Assembly (NCBI GenBank): GCA_003645605.1
Contig: QNAY01000036.1
Location: 1 to 8,653 of the forward strand
Length of the DNA: 8,653 nucleotides
Reading direction: 5' to 3'
Origin: Thermodesulfobacteriota bacterium
GTDB lineage: Bacteria; Desulfobacterota; Dissulfuribacteria; Dissulfuribacterales; UBA3076
Shown here: piece after piece, positions 7,531 to 8,653 of the stretch
Position numbering within the stretch: the stretch's first letter is position 1
Layout: each line of letters begins with the position of its first letter
The notes under the pieces: generated by a model
The model's database searches: none
What the model was told of the DNA's origin: nothing
The model's input: the letters and a program-made list of their open reading frames with translations, nothing else
Made by a program: the position numbers and the translations under genes

Positions 7531-7974
7531 AAAAAGACTTATGACTTGGAAGAAAGGCTGCTAATTATTGCAGGAGACGAGATATCAATATACTTCAGCC
7601 TTCAACCTGAATGGCTAACATAACGAAAGAGGACGTTCGTTCCGAGCGTTCTTGACGGGAAAGTAGAAGGGGGCCATTCGTCCAGAGCGTGCGCAGGGCT
7701 TGCTGATTAGGACCAAGTCGCTTGTGCGTTGCAGGAAGTATTTCATGGTGCTAAGAGTCTCAGACAGACGCTATGGCCAAGAAGGATTTTAGGCACGTTC
7801 GGAACGAACGTCCCCTTTGACGTCCCCTTTGACCTTTGACGGTAGGCATTTTTCTCTCCTCCATTGTTTGCGTTTGGGGTAGATTCTTTATCAAAAAGCG
7901 AAATCCAATAAATCGTTCGAGTGGGTTTTCGTTTAGACACCAAATAACTGTTTGAAGAAGCTTCCTCTGGCTGG
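7515..7974. other. Non-coding repeat-rich region between porin remnant and vapC
   Basis: No credible gene is seen on either strand; the open frames on the minus strand here have no family pattern and translate repeat DNA. The region holds a 23-bp inverted repeat pair (7626-7648 and 7796-7818) and an exact tandem 12-mer, listed separately. The segment 7850-7974 shows nothing I recognise. It appears to be eroded accessory DNA. Confidence 0.6.
7626..7840. repeat. Inverted repeat pair with internal tandem 12-mer
   Basis: 7626-7648 and 7796-7818 are inverted copies with 21 of 23 matching positions (core ggacgttcgttccg against cggaacgaacgtcc), enclosing 147 bp. The right arm runs into an exact tandem duplication of cgtcccctttga (7809-7820, 7821-7832) and then cctttgac. 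This looks like another degenerate extragenic element. No transposase is present. Confidence 0.6.
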
Positions 7975-8373
7975 TTAGGCCCAATTCTCTGTTTTGAGAT
8001 CGGGGACACGATTGAACTCCTTGAGGTTGTTTGTGACCAGAATGCAACCAGTACTCAGAGCGTGTGCAGCAATGTGCATGTCATTGGGGCCAATGAGTTT
8101 GCAGCGTGACCTGAGGAAGGCGCGCAGCCGACCATAGTAGTCGGTTTCAACCTCCCCATAGTCAAGGACCTCAATGGGGGACGTAAACTTTGCCAGTGCC
8201 CCAAGGTTCTTCTCCGGGCTGGAGCTGGCATATGCTCCATACTTGAGTTCAGCCATGGTAATGCTGGAGATAACTATCGACCCGACGGGATGTCTTTTGA
8301 AACGCTCAATTGTTCTTTGGGGCTTGCGATTGATGACGTAGATACAGATATTAGTGTCGAGCATGTAGCGCAT
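7975..8373 (-). CDS. vapC: VapC toxin, PIN-domain ribonuclease
   Basis: The 132-residue protein is a typical full-length VapC. The acidic PIN residues are D6 (MLDTNICIY), E42 (SSITMAELKYG) and D98 (GPNDMHIAAHA), followed by LVTNNLKEFNRVP, the usual C-terminal signature. It resembles the plasmid MvpT/enteric VapC branch (EVLDYG, GPxDMxIAxHA, VTNNLxEFxRxP), members of which cut initiator tRNA; the same target here is an inference. It is encoded immediately after vapB, with TGA and ATG overlapping by one base (TGATG), so the two are translationally coupled. No inactivating change is visible. Confidence 0.96.
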   Translation of the reverse strand: MRYMLDTNICIYVINRKPQRTIERFKRHPVGSIVISSITMAELKYGAYASSSPEKNLGALAKFTSPIEVLDYGEVETDYYGRLRAFLRSRCKLIGPNDMHIAAHALSTGCILVTNNLKEFNRVPDLKTENWA

Positions 8374-8609
8374 CAGCGGAAGGGCTCTCTTTTCTCATAC
8401 TCGCCCTGGTCTCTCTTGTTCATGAAATCTTCAGTGAATTCGTTCAGCGATTCCTCGAGCATGGACCATGCACGGTCCTTGGGAACCAGGAGTACGCCGG
8501 CACCAAAGCGTTTTACATAGCAGGACTTGCCGCTCATGCGGAAATCCTTCGGCAGTCTAACTGCCTGTGATCGACCATTCTTGAAAAGTTTTGCTTCAGC
8601 TATTGACAT
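8373..8609 (-). CDS. vapB: VapB antitoxin, AbrB/SpoVT-type DNA-binding protein
   Basis: The 78-residue protein starts with a swapped-hairpin AbrB-type domain: AKLFKNGRSQAVRLPKDFRM, the signature of VapB/MvpA antitoxins. The C-terminal part, ending EDFMNKRDQGEYEKREPF, closely resembles the MvpA toxin-binding tail (DFMxxRxQ...REPF/RESF). It should neutralise VapC by blocking the PIN active site and, with the toxin, repress its own promoter. There is no Shine-Dalgarno before ATG at 8609, and the promoter lies so close that the message may lack a leader. The gene is intact. Confidence 0.95.
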   Translation of the reverse strand: MSIAEAKLFKNGRSQAVRLPKDFRMSGKSCYVKRFGAGVLLVPKDRAWSMLEESLNEFTEDFMNKRDQGEYEKREPFR

Positions 8610-8644
8610 ATTTAAAATATATACCGTGAGTATCGATTTATCAA
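8610..8644 (-). promoter_or_regulatory. vapBC promoter with short internal dyad
   Basis: Read on the minus strand, TTGATA (-35, 8644-8639) and TATATT (-10, 8621-8616) are separated by 17 bp. The expected start, 6-7 bases after the -10, is at or next to the A of the vapB ATG (8609). Between the boxes ATAC-N5-GTAT (8621-8633) is a small dyad that could be the VapBC operator. Confidence 0.65.
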
Positions 8645-8653
8645 GACCTAATG

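Noticed and set aside
7743..8047. Two overlapping minus-strand open frames of 88 and 95 codons between the repeats and vapC
   Set aside because: They translate tandem repeat DNA (KGTSKGTF) and overlap the end of vapC out of frame; no family pattern or Shine-Dalgarno is seen.

Overview
The window looks like chromosomal DNA from an anaerobic Desulfobacterota-type bacterium (Desulfobacterales-like). The basis is dense multiheme cytochrome coding, a small Cys-rich zinc-ribbon protein of a type I associate with that phylum, moderate GC, and intergenic DNA rich in short iterated motifs and MITE-like inverted repeats. The taxonomic call is an inference, not proven here.

Layout. Positions 1-1761 (minus strand) hold an H-NOX heme nitric-oxide sensor followed by a soluble hybrid histidine kinase that runs off the left edge of the window. 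A 400-bp divergent spacer carries a long hairpin and the promoter of an Rrf2-family regulator with three Cys residues (2163-2579, plus strand). A 104-bp inverted-repeat element and an 87-residue Cys-rich protein (2746-3009) follow. After a 370-bp spacer with a 26-bp dyad lies a three-gene cytochrome cluster (3382-6731): an octaheme hydroxylamine-oxidoreductase-family (HAO) protein, a membrane-anchored tetraheme NapC/NrfH-type quinol dehydrogenase, and a second, divergent octaheme HAO-family protein. The right third is eroded DNA: a 286-bp MITE-like element with a possible 7-bp target duplication, a truncated outer-membrane porin remnant, about 460 bp of repeats, and a vapBC toxin-antitoxin pair (minus strand) with a promoter predicting a nearly leaderless mRNA.

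How it may work together. The quinol dehydrogenase can pass electrons from the membrane quinol pool to periplasmic octaheme partners, as proposed for haoCA clusters of Campylobacterota. The second octaheme protein has His where the HAO heme-crosslinking Tyr is expected, which fits a reductase. The first keeps Tyr there and resembles classical HAO more closely at its C-terminus. A NO sensor with its kinase and a possible Fe-S Rrf2 repressor lie directly upstream, so the left two thirds may be a nitrogen-oxide sense-and-respond module. The genes are seen in the sequence; the regulatory connection is inferred.
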